Shown here: positions 47,758 to 60,279 of the stretch, in pieces | Layout of the letters: each line of letters opens with the position of its first letter | Position numbering within the stretch: the first letter of the stretch is position 1 | Notes under the pieces: model-generated | Databases searched by the model: none | Seen by the model: only the letters and a program-made list of their open reading frames with translations | Told to the model about the DNA's origin: nothing | From: Hyperoodon ampullatus | Lineage: Eukaryota; Chordata; Mammalia; Artiodactyla; Ziphiidae | Assembly: GCA_949752795.1 (NCBI GenBank) | Contig: OX457071.1 | Location: forward strand, 78,705,983 to 78,769,982 | DNA length: 64,000 nucleotides | Direction of reading: 5' to 3' | Translations under genes and position numbers: made by a program

Positions 47758-50700
47758 GGAGGCTAAGGTGTGGGGCTGCCGGTGGGTTTCCGTTCCGGGC
47801 TAGGGTTAGGGTTAGGGAACGGCAAGGCTGAGGGCACAGGTGAGGGTGCGGACACGTGCTAGGGTCGGGGCACGTGCGGACGCGCGGGTCAGTGTCCGCG
47901 TACGGATTAGGATGAGGGTACGGCGGAGGCTAAGGTGTGGGGCTGCCGGTGGGTTTCCCTTCCGGGCTAGGGTTAGGCTTAGGGAACGGCAAGGCTGAGG
48001 GCACAGGTGAGGTTGCGGACACGTGCTAGGGTCGGGGCACGTGCGGACGCGTGGGTCAGTGTCCGCGTACGGATTAGGATGAGGGTACGGCGGAGGCTAA
48101 GGTGTGGGCCTGCCGGTGGGTTTCCGTTTTGGGCTAGGGTTAGGGTTAGGGAACGGCAAGGCTGAGGGCACAGGTGAGGGTGCGGACACGTGCTAGGGTC
48201 GGGGCACGTGCGGACGCGCGGGTCAGTGTCCGCGTACGGATTAGGATGAGGGTACGGCGGAGGCTAAGGTGTGGGGCTGCCGGTGGGTTTCCGTTCCGGG
48301 CTAGGGTTAGGGTTAGGGAACGGCAAGGCTGAGGGCACAGGTGAGGGTGCGGACACGTGCTAGGGTCGGGGCACCTGAGGACGCGCGGGTCAGTGTCCGC
48401 GTACGGATTAGGATGAGGGTACGGCGGAGGCTAAGGTGTGGGGCTGCCGGTGGTTTTCCGTTCCGGGCTAGGGTTAGGGTTAGGGAACGGCAAGGCTGAG
48501 GGCACAGGTGAGGGTGCGGACACGTGCTAGGGTCGGGGCACGTGCGGACGCGCGGGTCAGTGTCCACGTACGGATTACGATGAGGGTACGGCGGAGGCTA
48601 AGGTGTGGGGCTGCCGGTGGGTTTCCGTTCCGGGCTAGGGTTAGGGTTAGGGAACGGCAAGGCTGAGGGCACAGGTGAGGGTGCGGACACGTGCTAGGGT
48701 CGGGGCACGTGCGGACGCGCGGGTCAGTGTCCGCGTACGGATTAGGATGAGGGTACGGCGGAGGCTAAGGTGTGGGGCTGCCTGTGTGTTTCCCTTCCGG
48801 GCTAGGGTTAGGGTTAGGGAACGGCAAGGCTGAGGGCACAGGTGAGGGTGCGGACACGTGGTAGGGTCGGGGCACGTGTGGACGCGCGTGTCAGTGTCCG
48901 CGTACGGATTAGGATGAGGGTACGGCGGAGGCTAAGGTGTGGGGCTGCCGGTGGGTTTCCGTTTTGGGCTAGGGTTAGGGTTAGGGAACGGCAAGGCTGA
49001 GGGCACAGGTGAGGGTGCGGACACGTGCTAGGGTCGGGGCACGTGCGGACGCGCGGGTCAGTGTCCGTGTACGGATTAGGATGAGTGTACGGCGGAGGCT
49101 AAGGTGTGGGGCTGCCGGTGGGTTTCCCTTCCGGGCTAGGGTTAGGGTTAGGGAACGGCAAGGCTGAGGGCACAGGTGAGGGTGCGGACACGTGCTAGGG
49201 TCGGGGCACGTGCGGACGCGCGGGTCAGGGTCCGCGTACGGATTAGGATGAGGGTACGGCGGAGGCTAAGGTGTGGGGCTGCCGGTGGGTTTCCGTTCCG
49301 GGCTAGGTTTAGGGTTAGGGAACGGCAAGGCTGAGGGCACAGGTGAGGGTGCGGACACGTGCTAGGGTCGGGGCACGTGCGGACGCGCGGGTCAGTGTCC
49401 GCGTACGGATTAGGATGAGGGTTCGGCGGAGGCTAAGGTGTGGGGCTGCCGGTGGGTTTCCCTTCCGGGCTAGGGTTAGGGTTAGGGAACGGCAAGGCTG
49501 AGGGCACAGGTGACGGTGCGGACACGTGCTAGGGTCGGGGCACGTGAGGACGCGCGGGTCAGTGTCCGCGTACGGATTAGGATGAGGGTACGGCGGAGGC
49601 TAAGGTGTGGGGCTGCCGGTGGGTTTCCGTTCCGGGCTAGGGTTAGGGTTAGGGAACGGCATGTTGAGGGCACAGGTGAGGGTGCGGACACGTGCTAGGG
49701 TCGGGGCACGTGCGGACTCGCGGGTCAGTGTCCGCGTACGGATTAGGATGAGGGTACGGCGGAGGCTAAGGTGTGGGGCTGCCGGTGGGTTTCCGTTCCG
49801 GGCTAGGGTTAGGGTTAGGGAACGGCAAGGCTGAGGGCACAGGTGAGGGTGCGGACACGTGCTAGGGTCGGGGCACGTGCGGACGCGCGGGTCAGTGTCC
49901 GCGTACGGATTAGGATGAGGGTACGGCGGAGGCTAAGGTGTGGGGCTGCCGGTGGGTTTCCCTTCCGGGCTAGGGTTAGGGTTAGGGAACGGCAAGGCTG
50001 AGGGCACAGGTGAGGGTGCGGACACGTGCTAGGGTCGGGGCACGTGCGGACGCGCGTGTCAGTGTCCGCGTACGGATTAGGATGAGGGTACGGCGGAGGC
50101 TAAGGTGTGGGGCTGCCGGTGGGTTTCCGTTTTGGGCTAGGGTTAGGGTTAGGGAACGGCAAGGCTGAGGGCACAGGTGAGGGTGCGGACACGTGCTAGG
50201 GTCGGGGCACGTGCGGACGCGCGGGTCAGTGTCCGCGTACGGATTAGGATGAGGGTACGGCGGAGGCTAAGGTGTGGGGCTGCCGGTGGGTTTCCCTTCC
50301 GGGCTAGGGTTAGGGTTAGGGAACGGCAAGGCTGAGGGCACAGGTGAGGGTGCGGACACGTGCTAGGGTCGGGGCACGTGCGGACGCGCGTGTCAGTGTC
50401 CGCGTACGGATTAGGATGAGGGTACGGCGGAGGCTAAGGTGTGGGGCTGCCGGTGGGTTTCCGTTTTGGGCTAGGGTTAGGGTTAGGGAACGGCAAGGCT
50501 GAGGGCACAGGTGAGGGTGCGGACACGTGCTAGGGTCGGGGCACGTGCGGACGCGTGGGTCAGTGTCCGCGTACGGATTAGGATGAGGGTACGGCGGAGG
50601 CTAAGGTGTGGGGCTGCCGGTGGGTTTCCGTTCCGGGCTAGGGTTAGGGTTAGGGAACGGCAAGGCTGAGGGCACAGGTGAGGGTGCGGACACGTGCTAG

Positions 50701-52106
50701 GGTCGGGGCACATGCGGACGTGCGGGTCAGTGTCCGCGTACGGATTAGGATGAGGGTTCGGCGGAGGCTAAGGTGTGGGGCTGCCGGTGGGTTTCCGTTC
50801 CGGGTTAGGGTTAGGGATAGGGAACGGCAAGGCTGAGGGCACAGGTGAGGGTGCGGACACGTGCTAGGGTCGGGGCACGTGCGGACGCGCGGGTCAGTGT
50901 CCGCGTACGGATTAGGATGAGGGTACGGCGGAGGCTAAGGTGTGGGGCTGCCCGTGGGTTTCCGTTCCGGGCTAGGGTTAGGGTTAGGGAACGGCAAGGC
51001 TGAGGGCACAGGTGAGGATGCGGACACGTGCTAGGGTCGGGGCACGTGCGGACGCGCGGGTCAGTGTCCGCGTACGGATTAGGATGAGGGTACGGCGGAG
51101 GCTAAGGTGTGGGGCTGCCGGTGGGTTTCCTTTCCGGGCTAGGGGTAGGGTTAGGGAACGGCAAGGCTGAGGGCACAGGTGAGGGTGCGGACACGTGCTA
51201 CGGTCGGGGCACGTGCGGACGCGCGGGTCAGTGTCCGCGTACGGATTAGGATGAGGGTATGGCGGAGGCTAAGGTGTGGGGCTGCCGGTGGGTTTCCCTT
51301 CCGGGCTAGGGTTAGGGTTAGGGAACGGCAAGGCTGAGGGCTCAGGTGAGGGTGCAGACACGTGCTAGGGTCGGGGCACTTGCGGACGCGCGTGTCAGTG
51401 TCCGCGTACGGATTAGGATGAGGGTACGGCGGAGGCTAAGGTGTGGGGCTGCCGGTGGGTTTCCGTTCCGGGCTAGGGTTAGGGTTAGGGAACGGCAAGG
51501 CTGAGGGCACAGGTGAGGGTGCGGACACGTGCTAGGTTCGGGGCACGTGCGGACGCGCGTGTCAGTGTACGCGTACGGATTAGGATGAGGGTACGGTGGA
51601 GGCTAAGGTGTGGGGCTGCCGGTGGGTTTCCGTTCCGGGCTAGGGTTAGGGTTAGGGAACGGCAAGGCTGAGGGCACAGGTGAGGGTGCGGAAACGTGCT
51701 AGGGTCGGGGCACGTGCGGACGCGCGGGTCAGTGTCCGCGTACGGATTAGGATGAGGGTACGGCGGAGGCTAAGGTGTGGGGCTGCCGGTGGGTTTCCCT
51801 TCTGGGCTAGGGTTAGGGTTAGGGAACGGCAAGGCTGAGGGCACAGGTGAGGGTGCGGACACGTGCTAGGGTCGGGGCACGTGCGGACGCGTGGGTCAGT
51901 GTCCGCGTACGGATTAGGATGAGGGTACGGCGGAGACTATGGTGTGGGGCTGCCGGTGGGGTTCCGTTCCGGGCTAGGGTTAGGGTTAGGGAACGGCAAG
52001 GCTGAGGGCACAGGTGAGGGTGCGGACACGTGCTAGGGTCGGGGCACGTGCGGACGCGCCGGTCAGTGTCCGCGTACGGGTTAGGATGAGGGTTCGGCGG
52101 AGGCTA
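47758..52106 (+). repeat. 26-monomer block, second copy (pairs with 34901-39249)
   Basis: Markers recur at offset 12857: GGTGGTTTTCC (48450), TCAGGGTCC, GGCATGTTGA (49658), GCACATGCGGACGTGCGG (50708), GGGTTAGGGATAGGG (50803) and GAGACTATGG (51933). Its own changes include CTAGGTTTAGGG (49305), GTGCAGACACG (51354), GGAAACGTGC (51691) and GACGCGTGGG near 51889. The match stops at CTAAGCTGTG (52105), where the sequence passes directly into the copy of the 42.4-kb block. Confidence 0.9.
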
Positions 52107-55100
52107 AGCTGTGGGGCTGCCGGTGGGTTTCCGTTCCGGGCTAGGGTTAGGGTTAGGGAACGGCAAGGCTGAGGGCACAGGTGAGGGTGCGGACACGTGC
52201 TAGGGTCGGGGCACGTGCGGACGCGCGGGTCAGTGTCCGCGTACGGATTAGGATGAGGGTACGGCGGAGGCTAAGGTGTGGGGCTGCTGGTGGGTTTCCC
52301 TCCGGGCTAGCGTTAGGGTTAGGGAACGGCAAGGCTGAGGGTACAGGTGAGGGTGCGGACACGTGCTAGGGTCGGGGCACGTGAGGACGCGCGGGTCAGT
52401 GTCTGCGTACGGATTAGGATGAGGGTACGGCGGAGGCTAAGGTGTGGGGCTGCCGGTGGGTTTCCGTTCCGGGCTAGGGTTAGGGTTAGGGAACGGCAAG
52501 GCTGAGGGCACAGGTGAGGGTGCGGACACGTGCTAGGGTCGGGGCACGTGCAGACGCGCGTGTCAGTGTCCGCGTACGGATTAGGATGAGGGTTCGGCGG
52601 AGGCTAAGGTGTGGGGCTGCCGGTGGGTTTCCGTTCCGGGCTAGGGTTAGGGTTAGGGAACGGCAAGGCTGAGGGCACAGGTGAGGGTGCGGACACGTGC
52701 TAGGGTCGGGGCACGTGCGGACGCGCGGGTCAGTGTCCGCGTACGGATTAGGATGAGGGTACGGCGGAGGCTAAGGTGTGGGGCTGCCGGTGGGGTTCCG
52801 TTCCGGGCTAGGGTTAGGGTTAGGGAACGGCAAGGCTGAGGGCACAGGTGAGGGTGCGGACACGTGCTAGGGTCGGGGCACGTGCGGACGCGCGGGTCAG
52901 TGTCCGCGTACGGATTAGGATGAGGGTACGGCGGAGGCTAAGGTGTGGGGCTGCCGGTGGGTTTCCCTTCCGGGCTAGGGTTAGGGTTAGGGAACGGCAA
53001 GGCTGAGGTAACAGGTGAGGGTGCGGACACATGCTAGGGTCGGGGCACGTGCGGACGCGCGTGTCAGTGTCCGCGTACGGATTAGGATGAGGGTACGGCG
53101 GAGGCTAAGGTGTGGGGCTGCCGGTGGGTTTCCGTTTTGGGCTAGGATTAGGGTTAGGGAACGGCAAGGCTGAGGGCACAGGTGAGGGTGCGGACACGTG
53201 CTAGGGTCGGGGCACGTGCGGACGCGCGGGTCAGTGTCCGCGTACGGATTAGGATGAGGGTACGGCGGAGGCTAAGCTGTGGGGCTGCCGGTGGGTTTCC
53301 GTTCCGGGCTAGGGTTAGGGTTAGGGAACGGCAAGGCTGAGGGCACAGGTGAGGGTGCGGACACGTGCTAGGGTCGGGGCACGTGCGGACGCGCGGGTCA
53401 GTGTCCGCGTACGGATTAGGATGAGGGTACGGCGGAGGCTAAGGTGTGGGGCTGCTGGTGGGTTTCCCTTCCGGGCTAGCGTTAGGGTTAGGGAACGGCA
53501 AGGCTGAGGGTACAGGTGAGGGTGCGGACACGTGCTAGGGTCGGGGCACGTGAGGACGCGCGGGTCAGTGTACGCGTACGGATTAGGATGAGGGTACAGC
53601 GGAGGCTAAGGTGTGGGGCTGCCGGTGGGTTTCCGTTCCGGGCTAGGGTTAGGGTTAGGGAACGGCAAGGCTGAGGGCACAGGTGAGGGTGCGGACACGT
53701 GCTAGGGTCGGGGCACGTGCAGACGCGCGTGTCAGTGTCCGCGTACGGATTAGGATGAGGGTTCGGCGGAGGCAAAGGTGTGGGGCTGCCGGTGGGTTTC
53801 CGTTCCGGGCTAGGGTTAGGGATAGGGAACGGCAAGGCTGAGGGCACAGGTGAGGGTGCGGACACGTGCTAGGGTCGGGGCACGTGCGGACGCGCGGGTC
53901 AGTGTCCGCGTACGGATTAGGATGAGGGTACGGCGGAGGCTAAGGTGTGGGGCTGCCGGTGGGTTTCCCTTCCGGGCTAGGGTTAGGGTTAGGGAACGGC
54001 AAGGCTGAGGGCACAGGTGAGGGTGCGGACACGTGCTAGGGTCGGGGCACGCGCGGACGCGCGGGTCAGTGTCCGCGTACGGATTAGGATGAGGGTACGG
54101 CGGAGGCTAAGGTGTGGGGCTCCCGGTGGGTTTCCCTTCCGGGCTAGGGTTAGGGTTAGGGAACGGCAAGGCTCAGGGCACAGGTGAGGGTGCGGACACG
54201 TGCTAGGGTTGGGGCACGTGCGGACGCGCGGGTCAGTGTCCACGTACGGATTAGGATGAGGGTACGACGGAGGCTAAGGTGTGGGGCTGCCGGTGGGGTT
54301 CCGTTCCGGGCTAGGGTTAGGGTTAGGGAACGGCAAGGCTGAGGGCACAGGTGAGGGTGCGGACACGTTCTAGGGTCGGGGCACGTGCGGACGCGCGGGT
54401 CAGTGTCCGCGTACGGATTAGGATGAGGGTACGGCAGAGGCTAAGGTGTGGGGCTGCCGGGGGGTTTCCGTTCCGGGCTAGGGTTAGGGTTAGGGAACGG
54501 CAAGGCTGAGGGCACAGGTGAGGGTGCGGACACGTGCTACGGTCGGGGCACGTGCGGACGCGCGGGTCAGTGTCCGCGTACGGATTAGGATGAGGGTACG
54601 GTGGAGGCTAAGGTGTGGGGCTGCCGGTGGGTTTCCCTTCCGGGCTAGGGTTAGGCTTAGGCAACGGCAAGGCTGAGGGCACAGGTGAGGGTGCGGACAC
54701 GTGCTAGGGTCGGGGCATGTGCGGACTCGCGTGTCAGTGTCCGCGTACGGATTAGGATGAGGGTACGGCGGAGGCTAAGGTGTGGGGCTGCCGGTGGGTT
54801 TCCGTTTTGGGCTAGGGTTAGGGTTAGGGAACGGCAAGGCTGAGGGCACAGGTGAGGGTGCGGACACGTGCTAGGGTCGGGGCACGTGCGGACGCGTGGG
54901 TCAGTGTCCGCGTACGGATTAGGATGAGGGTACGGCGGAGGCTAAGGTGTGGGGCTGCCGGTGGGTTTCCCTTCCGGGCTAGGGTTAGGGTTAGGGAACG
55001 GCAAGGCTGAGGGCTCAGGTGAGGGTGCGGACACGTGCTAGGGTCGGGGCACGTGCGGACGCGCGGGTCAGTGTCCGCGTACGGATTAGGATGAGGGTAC

Positions 55101-55899
55101 GGCGGAGGCTAAGGTGTGGGGCTCCCGGTGGGTTTCCCTTCCGGGCTAGGGTTAGGGTTAGGGAACGGCAAGGCTGAGGGCACAGGTGAGGATGCGGACA
55201 CGTGCTAGGGTCGGGGCACGTGCGGATGCGCGGGTCAGTGTCCGCGTACGGATTAGGATGAGGGTACGGCGGAGTCTAAGGTGTAGGGCTGCCGGTGGGT
55301 TTCCCTTCCGGGCTAGGCTTAGGGTTAGGGAACGGCAAGGCTGAGGGCACAGGTGAGGGTGCGGACACGTGCTAGGGTCGGGGCACGTGCGGACGCGCGG
55401 GTCAGTGTCCGCGTACGGATTAGGATGAGGGTACGGCGGAGGCTAAGGTGTGGGGCTGCCGGTGGGTTTCCGTTCCGGGCTAGGGTTAGGGTTAGCGAAC
55501 GGCAAGGCTGAGGGCACAGGTGAGGGTGCGGACACGTGCTAGGGTCGGGGCACGTGCGGACGCGCGGGTCAGTGTCCGCGTACGGATTAGGATGAGGGTA
55601 CGGCGGAGGCTAAGGTGTGGGGCTGCCGGTGGGTTTCCGTTCCGGGCTAGGGTTAGGGTTAGGGAACGGCAAGGCTGAGGGCACAGGTGAGGGTGCGGAC
55701 ACGTGCTAGGGTCGGGGCACGTGCGGACGCGCGGGTCAGTGTCCGCGTACGGATTAGGATGAGGGTACGGCGGAGGCTAAGGTGTGGGGCTGCCGGTGGG
55801 TTTCCCTTCCGGGCTAGGGTTAGGCTTAGGGAACGGCAAGGCTGAGGGCACAGGTGAGGGTGCGGACACGTGCTAGGGTCGGGGCACGTGCGGACGCGC
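52099..55899 (+). repeat. 3.8-kb block, second copy (pairs with 42415-46215)
   Basis: This block follows 42415-46215 at offset 9684, including the deletion-bearing monomer (TTTCCCTCCG at 52295), GAGGTAACAGG (53005), GAGGCAAAGG (53769), GGCACGCGCGG, GCCGGGGGGTTTCC and GGCTTAGGCAACGG. Its left border abuts the end of the 47758-52106 block within a few bases of a monomer start, so two separately traceable source blocks are joined in perfect register. Confidence 0.9.
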
Positions 55900-58609
55900 G
55901 TGTCAGTGTCCGCGTACGGATTAGGATGAGGGTACGGCGGAGGCTAAGGTGTGGGGCTGCCGGTGGGTTTCCGTTTTGGGCTAGGGTTAGGGTTAGGGAA
56001 CGGCAAGGCTGAGGGCACAGGTGAGGGTGCGGACACGTGCTAGGGTCGGGGCACGTGCGGACGCGCGGGTCAGTGTCCGCGTACGGATTAGGATGAGGGT
56101 ACGGCGGAGGCTAAGGTGTGGGGCTGCCGGTGGGTTTCCGTTCCGGGCTAGGGTTAGGGTTAGGGAACGGCAAGGCTGAGGGCACAGGTGACGGTGCGGA
56201 CACGTGCTAGGGTCGGGGCACCTGAGGACGCGCGGGTCAGTGTCCGCGTACGGATTAGGATGAGGGTACGGCGGAGGCTAAGGTGTGGGGCTGCCGGTGG
56301 GTTTCCGTTCCGGGCTAGGGTTAGGGTTAGGGAACGGCAAGGCTGAGGGCACAGGTGAGGGTGCGGACACGTGCTAGGGTCGGGGCACGTGCGGACGTGC
56401 GGGTCAGTGTCCACGTACGGATTACGATGAGGGTACGGCGGAGGCTAAGGTGTGGGGCTGCCGGTGGGTTTCCGTTCCGGGCTAGGGTTAGGGTTAGGGA
56501 ACGGCAAGGCTGAGGGCACAGGTGAGGGTGCGGACACGTGCTAGGGTCGGGGCACGTGCGGACGCGCGGGTCAGTGTCCGCGTACGGATTAGGATGAGGG
56601 TACGGCGGAGGCTAAGGTGTGGGGCTGCCTGTGTGTTTCCCTTCCGGGCTAGGGTTAGGGTTAGGGAACGGCAAGGCTGAGGGCACAGGTGAGGGTGCGG
56701 ACACGTGGTAGGGTCGGGGCACGTGTGGACGCGCGTGTCAGTGTCCGCGTACGGATTAGGATGAGGGTACGGCGGAGGCTAAGGTGTGGGGCTGCCGGTG
56801 GGTTTCCGTTTTGGGCTAGGGTTAGGGTTAGGGAACGGCAAGGCTGAGGGCACAGGTGAGGGTGCGGACACGTGCTAGGGTCGGGGCACGTGCGGACGCG
56901 CGGGTCAGTGTCCGTGTACGGATTAGGATGAGTGTACGGCGGAGGCTAAGGTGTGGGGCTGCCGGTGGGTTTCCCTTCCGGGCTAGGGTTAGGGTTAGGG
57001 AACGGCAAGGCTGAGGGCACAGGTGAGGGTGCGGACACGTGCTAGGGTCGGGGCACGTGCGGACGCGCGGGTCAGTGTCCGCGTACGGAGTAGGATGAGG
57101 GTACGGCGGAGGCTAAGGTGTGGGGCTGCCGGTGGGTTTCCGTTCCGGGCTAGGGTTAGGGTTAGGGAACGGCAAGGCTGAGGGCACAGGTGAGGGTGCG
57201 GACACGTGCTAGGGTCGGGGCACGTGCGGACGCGCGGGTCAGTGTCCGCGTACGGATTAGGATGAGGGTTCGGCGGAGGCTAAGGTGTGGGGCTGCCGGT
57301 GGGTTTCCCTTCCGGGCTAGGGTTAGGGTTAGGGAACGGCAAGGCTGAGGGCACAGGTGACGGTGCGGACACGTGCTAGGGTCGGGGCACGTGAGGACGC
57401 GCGGGTCAGTATCCGCGTACGGATTAGGATGAGGGTACGGCGGAGGCTAAGGTGTGGGGCTGCCGGTGGGTTTCCGTTCCGGGCTAGGGTTAGGGTTAGG
57501 GAACGGCATGTTGAGGGCACAGGTGAGGGTGCGGACACGTGCTAGGGTCGGGGCACGTGCGGACGCGCGGGTCAGTGTCCGCGTACGGATTAGGATGAGG
57601 GTACGGCGGAGGCTAAGGTGTGGGGCTGCCGGTGGGTTTCCGTTCCGGGCTAGGGTTAGGGTTAGGGAACGGCAAGGCTGAGGGCACAGGTGAGGGTGCG
57701 GACACGTGCTAGGGTCGGGGCACGTGCGGACGCGCGGGTCAGTGTCCGCGTACGGATTAGGATGAGGGTACGGCGGAGGCTAAGGTGTGGGGCTGCCGGT
57801 GGGTTTCCCTTCCGGGCTAGGGTTAGGGTTAGGGAACGGCAAGGCTGAGGGCACAGGTGAGGGTGCGGACACGTGCTAGGGTCGGGGGACGTGCGGACGC
57901 GCGTGTCAGTGTCCGCGTACGGATTAGGATGAGGGTACGGCGGAGGCTAAGGTGTGGGGCTGCCGGTGGGTTTCCGTTTTGGGCTAGGGTTAGGGTTAGG
58001 GAACGGCAAGGCTGAGGGCACAGGTGAGGGTGCGGACACGTGCTAGGGTCGGGGCACGTGCGGACGCGCGGGTCAGTGTCCGCGTACGGATTAGGATGAG
58101 GGTACGGCGGAGGCTAAGGTGTGGGGCTGCCGGTGGGTTTCCGTTCCGGGCTAGGGTTAGGGTTAGGGAACGGCAAGGCTGAGGGCACAGGTGAGGGTGC
58201 GGACTCGTGCTAGGGTCGGGGCACGTGCGGACGCGCGGGTCAGTGTCCGCGTACGGATTAGGATGAGGGTTCGGCGGAGGCTAAGGTGTGGGGCTGCCGG
58301 TGGGTTTCCGTTCCGGGTTAGGGTTAGGGATAGGGAACGGCAAGGCTGAGGGCACAGGTGAGGGTGCGGACACGTGCTAGGGTCGGGGCACGTGAGGACG
58401 CGCGGGTCAGTGTCCGCGTACGGATTAGGATGAGGGTACGGCGGAGGCTAAGGTGTGGGGCTGCCCGTGGGTTTCCGTTCCGGGCTAGGGTTAGGGTTAG
58501 GGAACGGCAAGGCTGAGGGCACAGGTGAGGATGCGGACACGTGCTAGGGTCGGGGCACGTGCGGACGCGCGGGTCAGTGTCCGCGTACGGATTAGGATGA
58601 GGGTACGGC
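55900..58609 (+). repeat. 16-monomer mosaic related to 48.1-50.3 kb and 50.6-51.1 kb
   Basis: From about 55960 to 58130 the monomers match 48113-50283 at offset 7847 (CACCTGAGG, GGATTACGATG, GCCTGTGTG, GTGGTAGGG, GAGTGTACGG, GGCATGTTGA at 57505). From about 58.1 kb they resemble 50.6-51.1 kb (GTTCGG, GGGTTAGGGATAGGG, GCCCGTGGG, GAGGATGCGG). Private changes include GGTGACGGTG in the CACCTGAGG monomer (56188), GTCAGTATCC (57407), GTACGGAGTAGG (57083), GTCGGGGGACG (57883) and GGACTCGTGC (58202). No gene is present. Confidence 0.85.
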
Positions 58610-59444
58610 GGAGGCTAAGGTGTGGGGCTGCCGGTGGGTTTCCTTTCCGGGCTAGGGGTAGGGTTAGGGAACGGCAAGGCTGAGGGCACAAGTGAGGGTG
58701 CGGACACGTGCTACGGTCGGGGCACGTGCGGACGCGCGGGTCAGTGTCCGCGTACGGATTAGGATGAGGGTACGGCGGAGGCTAAGGTGTGGGGCTGCCG
58801 GTGGGTTTCCCTTCCGGGCTAGGGTTAGGGTTAGGGAACGGCAAGGCTGAGGGCTCAGGTGAGGGTGCGGACACGTGCTAGGGACGGGGCACTTGCGGAC
58901 GCGCGTGTCAGTGTCCGCGTACGGATTAGGATGAGGGTACGGCGGAGGCTAAGGTGTGGGGCTGCCGGTGGGTTTCCGTTCCGGGCTAGGGTTAGGGTTA
59001 GGGAACGGCAAGGCTGAGGGCACAGGTGAGGGTGCGGACACGTGCTAGGGTCGGGGCACGTGCGGACGCGCGTGTCAGTGTACGCGTACGGATTAGGATG
59101 AGGGTACGGTGGAGGCTAAGGTGTGGGGCTGCCGGTGGGTTTCCCTTCCGGGCTAGGGTTAGGGTTAGGGAACGGCAAGGCTGAGAGCACAGGTGAGGGT
59201 GCGGACACGTGCTAGGGTCGGGGCACATGCGGACGCGCGGGTCAGTGTCCGCGTACGGATTAGGATGAGGGTACGGCGGAGGCTAAGGTGTGGGGCTGCC
59301 GGTGGGTTTCCCTACTGGGCTAGGGTTAGGGTTAGGGAACGGCAAGGCTGAGGGCACAGGTGAGGGTGCGGACACGTGCTAGGGTCGGGGCACGTGCGGA
59401 CGCGCGGGTCAGTGTCCGCGTACGGATTAGGATGAGGGTACGGC
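58610..59444 (+). repeat. 5-monomer tandem duplication, copy A (835 bp)
   Basis: Five monomers repeat at offset 835 (5 x 167). In order, the shared markers are TTTCCTTTCC with CTAGGGGTAGGG, GCACAAGTGAGG with CTACGGTC, GGGCTCAGG with GCACTTGCGG, AGTGTACGCG with GTACGGTGG, and GCACATGCGG. Private changes here are TAGGGACGGGG (58881), CTGAGAGCAC (59182) and TTTCCCTACTGGG (59307). The same run in single copy appears at 7.5-8.2 kb, 13.9-14.5 kb, 27.2-27.9 kb, 38.3-38.9 kb and 51.1-51.8 kb. Confidence 0.87.
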
Positions 59445-60279
59445 GGAGGCTAAGGTGTGGGGCTGCCGGTGGGTTTCCTTTCCGGGCTAGGGGTAGGGTT
59501 AGGGAACGGCAAGGCTGAGGGCACAAGTGAGGGTGCGGACACGTGCTACGGTCGGGGCACGTGCGGACGCGCGGGTCAGTGTCCGCGTACGGATTAGGAT
59601 GAGGGTACGGCGGAGGCTAAGGTGTGGGGCTGCCGGTGGGTTTCCCTTCCGGGCTAGGGTTAGGGTTAGGGAACGGCAAGGCTGAGGGCTCAGGTGAGGG
59701 TGCGGACACGTGCTAGGGTCGGGGCACTTGCGGACGCGCGTGTCAGTGTCCGCGTACGGATTAGGATGAGGGTACGGCGGAGGCTAAGGTGTGGGGCTGC
59801 CGGTGGGTTTCCGTTCCGGGCTAGGGTTAGGGTTAGGGAACGGCAAGGCTGAGGGCACAGGTGAGGGTGCGGACACGTGCTAGGGTCGGGGCACGTGCGG
59901 ACGCGCGTGTCAGTGTACGCGTACGGATTAGGATGAGGGTACGGTGGAGGCTAAGGTGTGGGGCTGCCGGTGGGTTTCCCTTCCGGGCTAGGGTTAGGGT
60001 TAGGGAACGGCAAGGCTGAGGGCACAGGTGAGGGTGCGGACACGTGCTAGGGTCGGGGCACATGCGGACGCGCGGGTCAGTGTCCGCGTACGGATTAGGA
60101 TGAGGGTACGGCGGAGGCTAAGGTGTGGGGCTGCCGGTGGGTTTCCCTTCTGGGCTAGGGTTAGGGTTAGGGAACGGCAAGGCTGAGGGCACAGGTGAGG
60201 GTGCGGACATGTGCTAGGGTCGGGGCACGTGCGGACGCGCCGGTCAGTGTCCGCGTACGGGTTAGGATGAGGGTTCGGC
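59445..60279 (+). repeat. 5-monomer tandem duplication, copy B (835 bp)
   Basis: This is a direct repeat of 58610-59444. The fifth monomer diverges after TTTCCCTTCTGGG: it carries GACATGTGC, GCGCCGGTC, ACGGGTTAGG and GGGTTCGG. Elsewhere the last three of those belong to a monomer that lies after the TTCTGGG monomer (for example 8.45-8.51 kb). One or more monomers have therefore been removed, with the breakpoint inside the unit rather than at its edge. Confidence 0.82.
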
